64,000 nucleotides of DNA from CAJXNP01 sp050305935 (GTDB taxonomy: Bacteria; Bacteroidota; Bacteroidia; Cytophagales; Cyclobacteriaceae). Of this stretch, positions 1 to 8,786 are shown in pieces. The notes beneath the pieces were generated by a model, which did no database searches, was not told the origin of the DNA, and saw only the letters and a program-made list of their open reading frames with translations. The translations under genes were made by a program, and so were the position numbers. Each line of letters begins with the position of its first letter. Position 1 is the stretch's first letter. The DNA lies in NCBI GenBank assembly GCA_050305935.1, contig JBNLGG010000016.1, positions 1 through 64,000 on the forward strand, given 5' to 3'.

Positions 1-1
1 A

Positions 2-880
2 GACAGTGTGATGGTCCACCTGGAGGTCGGCCAACCTTCCGTTGATCTGGTTAACCCCATCGAAGACCGGGTTTTTGATGAGGGTTTTGGAACTTATGAA
101 ATAGACTTGAGCGATGTGTTTTCCCACTCCGAAGAGGAGGCTCTAAGCTATGAAGCCTCTTCCGGAAATGAAAATGTAGTCATGGTATCAGTAGCCGGAA
201 ATACTTTAACGATATCTGAAAAAGGAACAGGTACCTCTGAAATAACAGTGACAGCAACCGACGACAATGGCGGCGAGGCTAGCGATGTTTTTGTGGTCGA
301 GGTGTTGGAAAAAAGCAATGCCTCCCCCATTGTTTTTAATGCCATTGAAGATAAGATCGTTGAAGAAGGATTTGCGTCATTTGAGATAGACCTCGACACG
401 GTCTTTTCGGATGAGGATGGAGATGTCCTTTTGTATTCTGCCACACAATCGGGAGGCGATGATGTGATTTTAGTAACACTCTCCGGATCAGTCCTGACGA
501 TCAAGGAAGAAGGTTTGGGTACAGTTACAGTTTTTATATCAGCCGTTGATGGCAATGGTGGTGAAGCCACCGACGAGTTTGACATGGAGGTGAAAGAAGC
601 AGATGGGGCTGTTACCGGCCTTGGAGATGAAGCGGAGAAAAGTGTGGTCATTTTCCCAAATCCCGCAGCAGAAGTGCTTTTCATTGAATTACCCTATCAA
701 GAAAATGCAGAGTTTTTTGAGATGGAAATGTACGACATGATGGGGAAAAAATGCTTGTCCAGGAAGGTAAAATATGCCAAAACAAATGACGTGAATATAA
801 GTCAATTGCAAAATGGCGTGTACCTGGTTAGGATATTTATGGAAGGAGAAGTGTTAATTGACAAAATTCTGGTTGAGTAA
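2..880 (+). CDS. T9SS-secreted repeat protein, 3' part only
   Basis: The reading frame is open from the first bases of the window, so this is the C-terminal part of a larger protein; the GTG/ATG near base 8 is probably internal. Two consecutive repeats of about 90 residues are visible. Each opens with a 'pIED-b-bcEGF-ayEIDL--VFSd-c' segment and closes with 'TVTATDDNGGEA' or a close variant, the pattern of cadherin/Ig-like tandem domains in Bacteroidota surface proteins. The last 75 residues start with 'FPNPA' and end in 'NGVYLVRI...KILVE', a type A T9SS C-terminal sorting domain. The protein should therefore be exported to the periplasm, passed through the T9SS and attached to the cell surface or released. 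An adhesin or matrix role is an inference only; no catalytic motif is visible in the part shown. Confidence 0.85.
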   Translation, partial: DSVMVHLEVGQPSVDLVNPIEDRVFDEGFGTYEIDLSDVFSHSEEEALSYEASSGNENVVMVSVAGNTLTISEKGTGTSEITVTATDDNGGEASDVFVVEVLEKSNASPIVFNAIEDKIVEEGFASFEIDLDTVFSDEDGDVLLYSATQSGGDDVILVTLSGSVLTIKEEGLGTVTVFISAVDGNGGEATDEFDMEVKEADGAVTGLGDEAEKSVVIFPNPAAEVLFIELPYQENAEFFEMEMYDMMGKKCLSRKVKYAKTNDVNISQLQNGVYLVRIFMEGEVLIDKILVE

Positions 881-914
881 AATTCATTGATAATCAATTA
901 AACAGAAAATAAAC

Positions 915-1472
915 ATGAGACGATCGAAATCCAATCTATTGCTTATGGCAATTGCGTTAATGACTGTTTTTTCCTGCACCAAAAATGACAATGATCCTAC
1001 ACCGAACTCCAATGTCAACTTAACCGCCAAAACAGATGGTATGGCCTTTGAATCAGGGGGATTGTTTGTAGCAGCGGCATTATCGACAGAAAAAACCGGG
1101 TTTTACGTCTTTGTCATAGAAGCTTTTGATTATGATAATGTAAACACCGGCAAAGGAAGGGCAATATCAATCAGTTTATCAGGATACAATTTTGATAATT
1201 TGCAGGCAGGCGCTGAATTTACCGACTACGATATTACTACCGGTGAAGGGGCAACAGGAACCTATCTGAATTCCCAAAGTTTTGACGAATCGACGGGCGG
1301 GACGTCACTTGGTGAAGATGGTTCTGCCTACGTGAAGATAACCGCTATTGACAAAGCTGGTCAAAAGATTTCAGGCGAGTTTGCATTTGATGTTTATGAC
1401 GATGAAACCGGGGATCATTATAAAATAACAGGTGGTAGGTTTACGGACTTGAATTATACGGTTGAAGATTAG
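915..1472 (+). CDS. Small lipoprotein, DUF6252-like
   Basis: A 185 aa protein with a signal peptide and lipobox ending 'TVFSC' (Cys21), so it should be lipidated. The mature part is a single beta-rich domain rich in Gly, Asp and Thr. It ends with a 'ITGGRFTDLNY' motif resembling the end of DUF6252-type Bacteroidota lipoproteins, where a similar 'I-sG-F-d' strand closes the fold. It begins 34 bp after the T9SS protein and is probably co-transcribed with it, so it may act at the same surface structure. The family match is from memory of the pattern; molecular function is unknown. Confidence 0.7.
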   Translation: MRRSKSNLLLMAIALMTVFSCTKNDNDPTPNSNVNLTAKTDGMAFESGGLFVAAALSTEKTGFYVFVIEAFDYDNVNTGKGRAISISLSGYNFDNLQAGAEFTDYDITTGEGATGTYLNSQSFDESTGGTSLGEDGSAYVKITAIDKAGQKISGEFAFDVYDDETGDHYKITGGRFTDLNYTVED

Positions 1473-1591
1473 TTGATAAGCAAAAAAGGAAAGAGAAGCC
1501 ATGAGAATTACCACAGCCTTAGGCAAATTGACACCAGGCAGTGATAGATCAGATTGTAAACAACTGAACCAATATATGCAAACCTATATAT

Positions 1592-2060
1592 ATGAAAATC
1601 GCAGCAATCGCATTCTTGGCTATAGTCTAATCTGCATCGATGTCAATGGTCAATGTGCAAAGAAAATATAAAAATGGATAGATCAAATTCACAAGGAATA
1701 CCCGGGAGAAAATCTGGATAAGGTTGGAGGTGAAAAAATCAAAAAAATAATCTATAACCTTTATTCGGACAAATACTTTGAACCAATTTTTAAACAGACA
1801 TTCGATGAAGTATCAAAGAAAAATCTGAAGTTAATAGATCAAAATGGTTCGTATGCCGCATGTACAAGTGCAATTTCAGGAATTTCCGGCGAACTATCAG
1901 TGAGGGTCTTTTAGGACGTCAAAAAGATGAAGTACAAATGACGTTTAAAGACGGGTTGCCTGATTGTATATATTTTCTGAATTATTCCAGCAATTGTCGA
2001 ACACCAGATAGAAGAGTCGTATCAAACTATTTAAGTGGTAAATATGTCATAGAATGGATC
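1592..2060 (+). pseudogene. Decayed secreted-protein gene (three frames)
   Basis: An ATG at 1592 opens a hydrophobic signal-peptide-like segment ('MKIAAIAFLAIV') that hits TAA after 12 codons. An 80-codon open stretch in the next frame (about 1672-1911, starting 'KWIDQIHKEYPGENLDKVGG') carries the middle of the protein. The open stretch from 1860 in the third frame ('KDEVQMTFKDGLPDCIYFLNY...NYLSGKYVIEW') supplies a plausible C-terminus. The pieces follow each other without overlap of sense, which is what a gene broken by two frameshifts and a stop looks like. I do not recognise the family. Treating only 1860-2120 as an 86 aa gene is the alternative, but it has no signal or context of its own. 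Confidence 0.45.
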
Positions 2061-2164
2061 CCCGCCCCACTGTCACCTCAATCCATTCACAAAAAAAAGC
2101 TTTTGAATAAATTTATATAATTTTTTCGGGGTGGTCCTCACGATAGTCGGGAAAAGCTGTTTGT

Positions 2165-2300
2165 AAAACTCGCATTTCAGGTAGTGGGAGAGAATACTCT
2201 TAAATTATCAGCCAGTTCACCACGGGGATCGATCCAGTTGGCCAACCTCACCCAACGGTTATCTCTATCAAGGTTTTGGGAGGAATGTTTCAAATCAGGC
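2165..2300 (-). pseudogene. Transposase N-terminal remnant (IS1182/IS5-like)
   Basis: Read on the minus strand, this stretch encodes 'NLDRDNRWVRLANWI' followed by 'ELADNLRVFSPTT' and a stop. Transposases of the IS1182/IS5-type group have near their N-terminus a segment of the form 'L-pdNRWV-LA-lIPWdeLa---', and the match to it is close, with the 'PWD' altered to 'DPRG'. Nothing of the DDE catalytic core follows in any frame, so this is a short dead fragment. It sits beside another decayed gene, consistent with a past insertion and decay. Identification rests on about 25 residues. Confidence 0.4.
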
Positions 2301-2548
2301 GATGGTCACCCGGCCCCCGTGTCAAGTCTGGAACACGAAGTATAATACACTTTTTTGAGGTTGAGTCATCAACCCCTGCTTTTGGTTAACCCAAAATCGA
2401 CAGAAAAACTGCCCCACAAATTAGAATCCGTTATTTTTGCTTTTTTTTAGCAGTACCTAAACATACATTCCCGCCTTTAAAAAAACATTTAGCACATGTT
2501 TGCCCTGGATATCGGGTACAAAAAAGCACTTTTAGGAGGATTGGGGGC

Positions 2549-2569
2549 ATTCTCGATTACGTCGAGAAT
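2549..2569. repeat. 8-bp perfect hairpin upstream of sigma gene
   Basis: ATTCTCGA, a 5-nt spacer TTACG, and TCGAGAAT form a perfect inverted repeat about 195 bp before the sigma-factor start. There is no T-tract, so it is more likely an operator or a relic than a terminator. The rest of 2300-2762 is AT-rich and holds no gene I can support. Confidence 0.35.
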
Positions 2570-2762
2570 ATTGCGTCCCGCACTGATTTGATTGAAGTAG
2601 GTGATTGAAATAGCCAATGTAATTTTTTTTAAATTGCAAAAAAAGTACTGATTTGTTGAAGTAATTTATGTGTAAATACATTTATTTTACGAATACACTT
2701 GTTTATTTTGGTTTTTTTGTGAATTTTGCATTTATGCTTGAGCAAGAAAGTGTTGGGATTAT

Positions 2763-3386
2763 ATGAATACGCGAAGGGAGTTTGATTCATCAAAAAGTAG
2801 TCTTCGCCTCGAAGGGGGCATTTCTCATTCAGCAACTAAAGAACTATCTGAAAGCGAAATACTTCAAGGCCTAAGGAACGGTGAAGAGTCAATATTGGGA
2901 TATGTGTATAACCTATATTCGAAAGACCTTTTCAGGTTCGGACTCCAATATACTACTGATAAGGAGCTGGTGACAGATAGCATACATGACGTTTTTTTGA
3001 GGCTTATTACAAAAAGAAAACTGTTAAAAAAGGTGCATTCGGTAAAAGCATATCTCTTTACCTCGCTCTATCATCAGATTATCTACTACCTGGATAGGAG
3101 AAGACATCTTGATATAAAAGTCAGTGAGATCAGACAGTTTGAAATAGTTTTCAGCTCTGAGTCAAAAACAATACTGGAGGAGGAAAATCGGGAAAAACTG
3201 ACCAGAGTCAATGCGGCAATTGATAAACTAACAAGGAAGCAAAGACAAGCTGTCCTACACTATTATGCCGATGGATTTACACACAAGGAAATAGCTATGA
3301 TAATGGGATTTGGAAATACGAATTCGGTTGCCAAGCTAATTGCAAGGGCAATGAGTTCCATCCAAAGCCTGGTAGGTTTAAAGTAA
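2763..3386 (+). CDS. ECF-type RNA polymerase sigma factor
   Basis: A 207 aa sigma-70 family protein. Residues 35-105 form region 2 ('YSKDLFRFGLQYTTDKELVTDSIHDVFLRL' region; the D-IHDVF-RL pattern is the core-binding helix). Residues 140-205 form region 4 with a helix-turn-helix ('AVLHYYADGFTHKEIAMIMG'). It belongs to the Bacteroidota ECF group that pairs with FecR anti-sigma factors and SusC-type receptors, and it lies in such a locus. Here a protease gene (3495) separates it from fecR (6678). The likely targets are the GGGATAG...TCT promoters at 3441 and 6621. The N-terminal 25 residues are polar and not part of the fold, so a slightly later start is possible. Confidence 0.9.
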   Translation: MNTRREFDSSKSSLRLEGGISHSATKELSESEILQGLRNGEESILGYVYNLYSKDLFRFGLQYTTDKELVTDSIHDVFLRLITKRKLLKKVHSVKAYLFTSLYHQIIYYLDRRRHLDIKVSEIRQFEIVFSSESKTILEEENREKLTRVNAAIDKLTRKQRQAVLHYYADGFTHKEIAMIMGFGNTNSVAKLIARAMSSIQSLVGLK

Positions 3387-3440
3387 TTTCAAAAAAAACT
3401 GTAGGGAAAAACTTTTTCTATAGAAATCTATGGTGAAAAT

Positions 3441-3471
3441 GGGATAGTCTGGTAAAATTAATCCTCTAGTA
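3441..3471 (+). promoter_or_regulatory. Candidate ECF promoter before the protease gene
   Basis: GGGATAG, 17 nt, TCTAGTA, ending 23 bp before the ATG at 3495. The same two boxes with 16-17 nt spacing occur before both fecR genes of this window (6621 and 50689). The repetition before genes of the same regulon type, and the spacing, suggest a shared ECF sigma promoter; no transcription data are available. Confidence 0.55.
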
Positions 3472-3494
3472 AGGAGTATTATTCTCATTTTGTC

Positions 3495-6400
3495 ATGAAA
3501 AAAACACTATCAATTTTTTGCCTTGCCTTTTTGGTTAGCGCAAGTTTGTTTTCCCAGTCAGATGCATACTTTACGTTATTCCCGTCCATATCCCCGGATG
3601 CAAAAACCATTGTTTTCAGCTATAATGGGGATATATGGTCTGTCCCTGCTACAGGGGGCGCCGCATTTAGAATAACAGCCCTGGAGGGCAACGAAACTCG
3701 TCCTAAGATTTCACCCGATGGCAAATGGGTGGCCTTTTCAAGCAATATTTACGGAAATGACGATGTTTTTTTGGTGCCTGTACAAGGAGGAGCGATTAGC
3801 CGACTTACTTTCCATGAAGGATTTGACCACGTCGATTCCTGGTCGTGGGATTCCGAACAAATATACTTCACGTCGGACCGCTACAATATCCATTCTGGAT
3901 ATAAGATAAGTAGAAAAGGCGGTACCCCCCGCAGGGTCTTTGACGACCACTATTTCAATAACAGCCATAACCTGGCAGAACATCCTGTAACAGGAGAGGT
4001 TTTTTTTAATGAATCCTGGGAAAGCAAACGCTATGCACACAGACAAGGCTACAAAGGGCCTTACAACCCAAATATCAAATCTTTTAACTCTAAAACACAT
4101 GAGTATAAAGAATATACGAGTTGGGAAGGAAAGGATTTTTGGCACACGATAGACCGGGATGGAAATGTATATTACGTGTCTGATGAAAAAAACGGGATTT
4201 ATAACCTTGCAGTATTAAAAGACAGCTCCCATGTGACATTGACAGATTTTAACAGGCCGGTCAAAAGACCCCAGGTTTCTGCGGACGGTACCAGGGTTGT
4301 ATTTGAGCTGGACTATCAAATATATGTATATGATGTGGAGAATGGTACTGTTAGAAAGCCGGCTATTGCATTTCAGCCATATGATTTGCTCGGAGAACAG
4401 ATAACTTTCAACACAAATGGAAAAATCAGCTTTTTCGATGTTTCCCCCGATGGCAAGAAACTGGCCTTTGTCTCACGCGGTGAACTGTTCATTTCGGATA
4501 TCTCAGGCAAATTCATAAAGCAACTGCCAACCACTTCCGGAGGCAGAGTAATGGAGGTAAAATGGCTGGCAGATAGCAGAAGCGTTCTTTATAACCAGAC
4601 AGTTGACGGTCATTTGAAATTGTTTCACGCTGATATCTCCGGTACCGAGAAACAGCTTACCTTCGGCCTGTCGGATGACCGCAAACTGGCCATGGACTCA
4701 AAATTAGCAAAAGCCCTTTACATCAGCGGCAGGGATAAGCTCATGGAGATAGATCTTGTGAGCCATGAGATCAAGACTATAGCAGAGGACGAGTTTTGGG
4801 GTTTTTATAATACTGTACCGGCTTATTCTCCTGATGACCACCAAATAATCTATACGGCCATAAGGAATTTTGAAAGGGATGTGTTTATCTACGAAAGATC
4901 AACAGGCAAAACAATCAATATTACCCAAACAGGAGTAAGTGAGTTCTCGCCAACCTTCGATTATAAAGGCAGGTGTATTTACTATGCTTCTGACAGGTTT
5001 AAACCCTCGTTCCCACGGGGGATATGGAGTAATCACATCTACCGGTTACCGTTGGCCAAATTTTCTACCCCATTTCGGTCGGACGAGTTAGATAACCTTT
5101 TTGAAGACGAAGGGGAAGATAAAAGTGAAACGAAGCACTTTACAATCGACCAAACAGGCATTCAGGATAGGGTCCAGGAGTTTGGTCCACAACTAGGCCA
5201 CCAATATTCACCGACTACTGTTAAATTCAATGATCAGGAGGTCGTGCTTTTTGGCTCAAACCACGATGAAGACAATTTCAAATTGTGGGCGACATTTAGA
5301 AAACCTTTTTCCCCTGATGAAACGAAGCTCATTAGAGGTACTAAAGATATTGGTGAATTTACCATACGATCGGCTGGGGAAAAATATTATATACTTTTCA
5401 ATGGGACTGTTCATGAATTAGACCTGGCTAATACCAAAGTGGAACCAATTGATTTAAAGCAGTATTTCACATTGGCTTTGAGGCAGGAATTTGATCAAAT
5501 ATTCCATGAAACATGGAGTAATGTAGTTGAGAATTTTTACGATGAAAACATCAATGGGGCCAATAGCGACTCATTAAAAAAGAAGTACCAACTTTTTCTT
5601 CCGTATGTTTCCAACAGGCAAGACCTGAGAATGCTGGTCAATGACATGCTGGGCGAAATTAACGCTTCCCACCTGGGATTTGCTTCCGAAGGCGAAGAGG
5701 AAAAGTTGCACAGTAAATCCCACACCATGAGTCCTGGGATCATGTTTGGGGACGATGATCCCTATCGGGTAAAAAGGATCATAAGAAATGCAGCTTCCGA
5801 TAAAATTGACCTGGATATACGACCGGGTGATTTGCTTATTCGCGTGGATAAAGATAGTGTCAATTTTGAATCCAATCGCGAGTCGTATTTCAAAAGCCCG
5901 GTATTCAGGGATGAACTTGTTTTGGGCTTTCTCAGGGATGGTAAAGAATTTGAAGTAAAAATCCACCCACAGTCTTTTGAATCATTCAGGGAAGCTCTGT
6001 ATGATGAATGGGAATATGAAAATGAACAGTTTGTAAATAAGAAAAGCGATGATCGGATTGCTTACATCCACATGAAAAATATGTTGTCTTCTTCATTGAA
6101 CGAATTCGTATTGAAGATGACTTCTGCAAACTACCAGAAAGATGGGCTGATCCTTGATCTTCGGTATAACCGCGGCGGTAATGTGCACGATGAAGTTTTA
6201 AACTTCCTTTCACAAAAAGAGTACTTTCAATGGAAATACAGAAACGGGAAAATAAGCCCGCAACCAAATTTTATTCCCTCATCCAAACCAATCGTATTGC
6301 TTATTAACGAACAGACTTTGAGTGATGGAGAGGTGACGGCAGAGGGTTTTAAACAATTGAAATTGGGGAAGGTGATCGGCACAGAGACCTACCATTGGAT

Positions 6401-6605
6401 AATTTTTACAACTTCCGATCAACTGGTAGATGGATCATCGTACAGACTCCCGGCCTGGGGATGTTTTACCCTCGATGGGCAAGACCTCGAAAAAGTTGGA
6501 GTGAAGCCTGACATTCATGTACCACAAGCTTTCGATGACCGATTCAAAGGAAGCGAATTTCAGTTAAGCAGGGCTATTGAGGAAATATTGCAAGAGCTGA
6601 AATAA
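3495..6605 (+). CDS. Tricorn-like S41 serine protease, secreted
   Basis: A 1036 aa exported protein (signal peptide about 1-20). Residues 25-540 contain repeated 'SPDGK-bAF-S' blades of WD40/PD40-type beta-propellers. A tricorn C1-like helical region, a PDZ region (about 745-840) and a C-terminal S41 peptidase core follow. Catalytic residues line up with archaeal tricorn: Ser725-His726 ('NASHLGF'), nucleophile Ser943 ('TLSDGE') and Glu999 ('DLEKVGV'). The His-to-Ser and Ser-to-Glu spacings (217 and 56) are almost those of tricorn (219 and 58). It should degrade peptides in the periplasm. Its place between an ECF sigma gene and fecR is unusual: it could supply peptides for the SusC/D pair or take part in anti-sigma proteolysis (both inference). 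The Gly-Gly usual after 'GTETY' is replaced by His-Trp. Confidence 0.88.
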   Translation: MKKTLSIFCLAFLVSASLFSQSDAYFTLFPSISPDAKTIVFSYNGDIWSVPATGGAAFRITALEGNETRPKISPDGKWVAFSSNIYGNDDVFLVPVQGGAISRLTFHEGFDHVDSWSWDSEQIYFTSDRYNIHSGYKISRKGGTPRRVFDDHYFNNSHNLAEHPVTGEVFFNESWESKRYAHRQGYKGPYNPNIKSFNSKTHEYKEYTSWEGKDFWHTIDRDGNVYYVSDEKNGIYNLAVLKDSSHVTLTDFNRPVKRPQVSADGTRVVFELDYQIYVYDVENGTVRKPAIAFQPYDLLGEQITFNTNGKISFFDVSPDGKKLAFVSRGELFISDISGKFIKQLPTTSGGRVMEVKWLADSRSVLYNQTVDGHLKLFHADISGTEKQLTFGLSDDRKLAMDSKLAKALYISGRDKLMEIDLVSHEIKTIAEDEFWGFYNTVPAYSPDDHQIIYTAIRNFERDVFIYERSTGKTINITQTGVSEFSPTFDYKGRCIYYASDRFKPSFPRGIWSNHIYRLPLAKFSTPFRSDELDNLFEDEGEDKSETKHFTIDQTGIQDRVQEFGPQLGHQYSPTTVKFNDQEVVLFGSNHDEDNFKLWATFRKPFSPDETKLIRGTKDIGEFTIRSAGEKYYILFNGTVHELDLANTKVEPIDLKQYFTLALRQEFDQIFHETWSNVVENFYDENINGANSDSLKKKYQLFLPYVSNRQDLRMLVNDMLGEINASHLGFASEGEEEKLHSKSHTMSPGIMFGDDDPYRVKRIIRNAASDKIDLDIRPGDLLIRVDKDSVNFESNRESYFKSPVFRDELVLGFLRDGKEFEVKIHPQSFESFREALYDEWEYENEQFVNKKSDDRIAYIHMKNMLSSSLNEFVLKMTSANYQKDGLILDLRYNRGGNVHDEVLNFLSQKEYFQWKYRNGKISPQPNFIPSSKPIVLLINEQTLSDGEVTAEGFKQLKLGKVIGTETYHWIIFTTSDQLVDGSSYRLPAWGCFTLDGQDLEKVGVKPDIHVPQAFDDRFKGSEFQLSRAIEEILQELK

Positions 6606-6620
6606 TTTTTTTGAGAAAAT

Positions 6621-6651
6621 GGGATAGTATCCATTTTGAACTCATCTATTA
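6621..6651 (+). promoter_or_regulatory. Candidate ECF promoter before fecR
   Basis: GGGATAG, 17 nt, TCTATTA, ending 26 bp before the fecR start at 6678. The 'GAAAATGGGATAGT' context is identical to that before 3495. It lies in the 72-bp gap after the protease gene, so fecR can be transcribed separately as well as by read-through. Confidence 0.55.
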
Positions 6652-6677
6652 GCAAGAAGAACTAGTAACATGTTTAA

Positions 6678-7736
6678 ATGACTTATAAAGAATTTAATAC
6701 CCGGCAATTTGTTGAAGATAAATACTTTATCGATTGGGTGCTGAAGCCAAATGTGCATTCCAGGAAGTTTTGGCAATCATTTCTTGGCGAATACCCGGAA
6801 AAAGCCATGGAAATTCAAATGGCCAGGGAGATTGTCATGGGGATAAACTACAAAGAGAAGCCTGAACTTGGCGATGAGGCATATGTACAGCTTTTTGATA
6901 GGATTTTAGAAAGCAGCCGAAAGCTAAGACAAGCCCCCACACAAAGAAAAAGGAAGAAAGATCGATCTTTGACTTTCTTGAGGTATGCCGCTGTCCTTTT
7001 GATAGGGCTGGGAACATTGGCTTTTTGGTACTTGGTCGATGGCTCATTGAATGAAACCGATTACAAATCTAAACTTACCGTCGTTGAATGCCCACCAGGA
7101 AGCCATATCACTACCCTGCTGGCTGATGGAACCAGAGTTCAACTGAACGGCAACTCAAAAATCACCTACTATAAACCTTTCAGTGATACCGTAAGATCAG
7201 TCTTTCTTGTAGGGGAGGCCTTTTTTGAAGTGACAAAAGATCATAAGCGCCCCTTCAGGGTCGAAACTGAATATATCTCGACAGAAGTTTTAGGAACTTC
7301 CTTCAGCGTAAAAGCTTACCCGGACGAAAAGAAAGCTAGTGTAGCGGTGAAAGAAGGAAAAGTGAGAGTTTCTAATACAAATAATACAAACGTTCAATTC
7401 AAACATACGCTTTTACCATTCCAGGGATCACAACTGAATATTGAAACCAATAATAGCGAAAAATATGAATTGGAAAATGAGTCAGTGTTTGACTGGACAG
7501 AATGGAAATTTGTATTCAAAAATGAGCCGCTTGGCGAAGTACTACGAAAAATGGAAAGGTGGTATGCCATCCAATTTGAATTTGGAAAAGGAGTAAACCT
7601 GTCTGAGGCCTATACGGGTAAGTTTGATAATGAACCCTTTACTGTAATCCTTGATGCATTTGAGTCTCAGGGAGCCTTTGACTATAGATTATTGAATGGA
7701 CGTAAAGTATTGATTTCTAAACAAAAAAAGGAATAA
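6678..7736 (+). CDS. FecR-family anti-sigma factor
   Basis: A 352 aa single-pass inner-membrane protein. A cytoplasmic N-terminal region (1-95) would bind the sigma factor; one TM segment lies around 100-120 ('YAAVLLIGLGTLAFWYLV'). The periplasmic FecR domain spans about 130-225 ('LADGTRVQLNGNSKITY' and 'FFEVTKDHKRPFRVET'). A DUF4974 STN-like domain closes the protein (about 275-350, 'FVFKNEPLGEVLRKMERWY'), where it contacts the signalling domain of the TonB receptor. In this family substrate binding by the SusC-type receptor is relayed through FecR to release the ECF sigma factor. The partners would be the sigma at 2763 and the SusC at 9949, although the two-gene cassettes at 7758-9836 now lie in between. 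Confidence 0.93.
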   Translation: MTYKEFNTRQFVEDKYFIDWVLKPNVHSRKFWQSFLGEYPEKAMEIQMAREIVMGINYKEKPELGDEAYVQLFDRILESSRKLRQAPTQRKRKKDRSLTFLRYAAVLLIGLGTLAFWYLVDGSLNETDYKSKLTVVECPPGSHITTLLADGTRVQLNGNSKITYYKPFSDTVRSVFLVGEAFFEVTKDHKRPFRVETEYISTEVLGTSFSVKAYPDEKKASVAVKEGKVRVSNTNNTNVQFKHTLLPFQGSQLNIETNNSEKYELENESVFDWTEWKFVFKNEPLGEVLRKMERWYAIQFEFGKGVNLSEAYTGKFDNEPFTVILDAFESQGAFDYRLLNGRKVLISKQKKE

Positions 7737-7757
7737 TGATTTTTATGATACTAGTTT

Positions 7758-7893
7758 GTTATGGGCAATAATGAACAACGAACAGAGGAAAAGCAGACCA
7801 TCTAGATAAACAAAGAAGTCCTCTAAGGTTGAAAATCTTTGAACATAGCGGGGGAAGGAAGTGACCCGAAAGCCCCCGAAAAAGAAGTAGGGC
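7758..7893 (+). repeat. Leader repeat, copy 1, of the lipoprotein cassettes
   Basis: Begins with GTTATGGGCAAT (7758). It contains an AGAGGA...TCCTCT hairpin (7784-7824), then TGACCCGAA (7862-7870) and AAGTAGGGC (7885-7893), ending 25 bp before the lipoprotein ATG. The same elements in the same order and at nearly the same distances occur at 9118-9262. This shows that the gene pair was copied together with about 160 bp of upstream DNA. Confidence 0.6.
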
Positions 7894-7918
7894 AAAAGTT
7901 TAAACTATTTAAAACAAA

Positions 7919-8785
7919 ATGAAAAAGTCAATTTCATCAATTTTCGTAGTGGTTATTTTTGTTTTTTCTTGTAACCAAGAACAAGATTTAAATCCTGCTA
8001 ACGATTTCGAGACGGAAATATCTTTTCTTTCAGAAATAAATGCTAGTGGATTGAATCTGGCTGTTTCAAACTTAGGGAGTAATATAATACCTATTGGAAC
8101 CAACGAAATCAGATTGAATAAAAAGCAGTTGGCAAAGGACATGTTATCAGGTTTGAACGGCAAATACTTCAATGCTGAAGAAAAAGCCATTTTAGATTTT
8201 TCAAACAATTATAGTGAGGTAAGATTACCAGACGATTTAGCCAATGCAAGAAAAAATGGAACTGTTGTCCTTTCAACATTTGAAATTTACAGTAAAGAAC
8301 AATTAGTCTTGTTTCAGCCATTTGTAGATGACCTCTTGAATGAAGAAAATATAAATGAAGCCAAATCTAAAGCTGTATCTTTTCAGCATTCAGTTATAAA
8401 TTCAACATTAACTGAAGACGAGAAATTGCAATTATTATCAGTAAGCACTGGCGTCATAAGTTTTGCCGAATTTGTTGAAAAAGGAGGTATTGAAAAGGTT
8501 CAAAATATTCTATCAGAAGAATTGGGCAAAGAAAGCCCTTCCAATGGTAGAGTAATGGGTTGCTCAGTGAATATGAGAGATGTTATGGCCGGAGCTATTG
8601 TTGGTGGAGCAGGGGGAGCTATAGCAGGTGGATATGGTGGGGCAACCGCTGGCACTGTTGCTTTCCCTATAGTTGGAACTGTAACTGGAGGTGTCGGTGG
8701 AGCTGTGGTTGGGGGAGCCTTCGGATTTGTATCTGGTGCTTTATCCTCGATTGCTGCCAGTTTATTAACCTCATGTGGAAGATAG
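7919..8785 (+). CDS. Lipoprotein with C-terminal glycine-zipper hairpin (cassette 1)
   Basis: 288 aa. The lipobox 'FVFSC' makes Cys18 the lipidated residue. Residues 20-210 are polar and largely helical with no family I recognise. Residues 213-288 change sharply to a Gly/Ala/Val region: a first GxxxG-rich helix ('AGAIVGGAGGAIAGGYGG'), a turn 'FPIVGT', a second zipper helix ('GGVGGAVVGGAFGF'), and a Cys near the end ('TSCGR'). Such paired zipper helices insert into membranes and occur in class II bacteriocins and in Caulobacter CdzC/D, but also in harmless 'glycine zipper 2TM' outer-membrane lipoproteins. The next gene starts one base after the stop and encodes a two-TM protein, as an immunity gene would. 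The toxin role is an inference. Confidence 0.75.
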   Translation: MKKSISSIFVVVIFVFSCNQEQDLNPANDFETEISFLSEINASGLNLAVSNLGSNIIPIGTNEIRLNKKQLAKDMLSGLNGKYFNAEEKAILDFSNNYSEVRLPDDLANARKNGTVVLSTFEIYSKEQLVLFQPFVDDLLNEENINEAKSKAVSFQHSVINSTLTEDEKLQLLSVSTGVISFAEFVEKGGIEKVQNILSEELGKESPSNGRVMGCSVNMRDVMAGAIVGGAGGAIAGGYGGATAGTVAFPIVGTVTGGVGGAVVGGAFGFVSGALSSIAASLLTSCGR

Positions 8786-8786
8786 T

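Noticed and set aside
1860..2120. 86 aa open frame as an independent gene
   Set aside because: The two upstream frames continue into it as parts of one broken gene; it has no signal peptide or start context.
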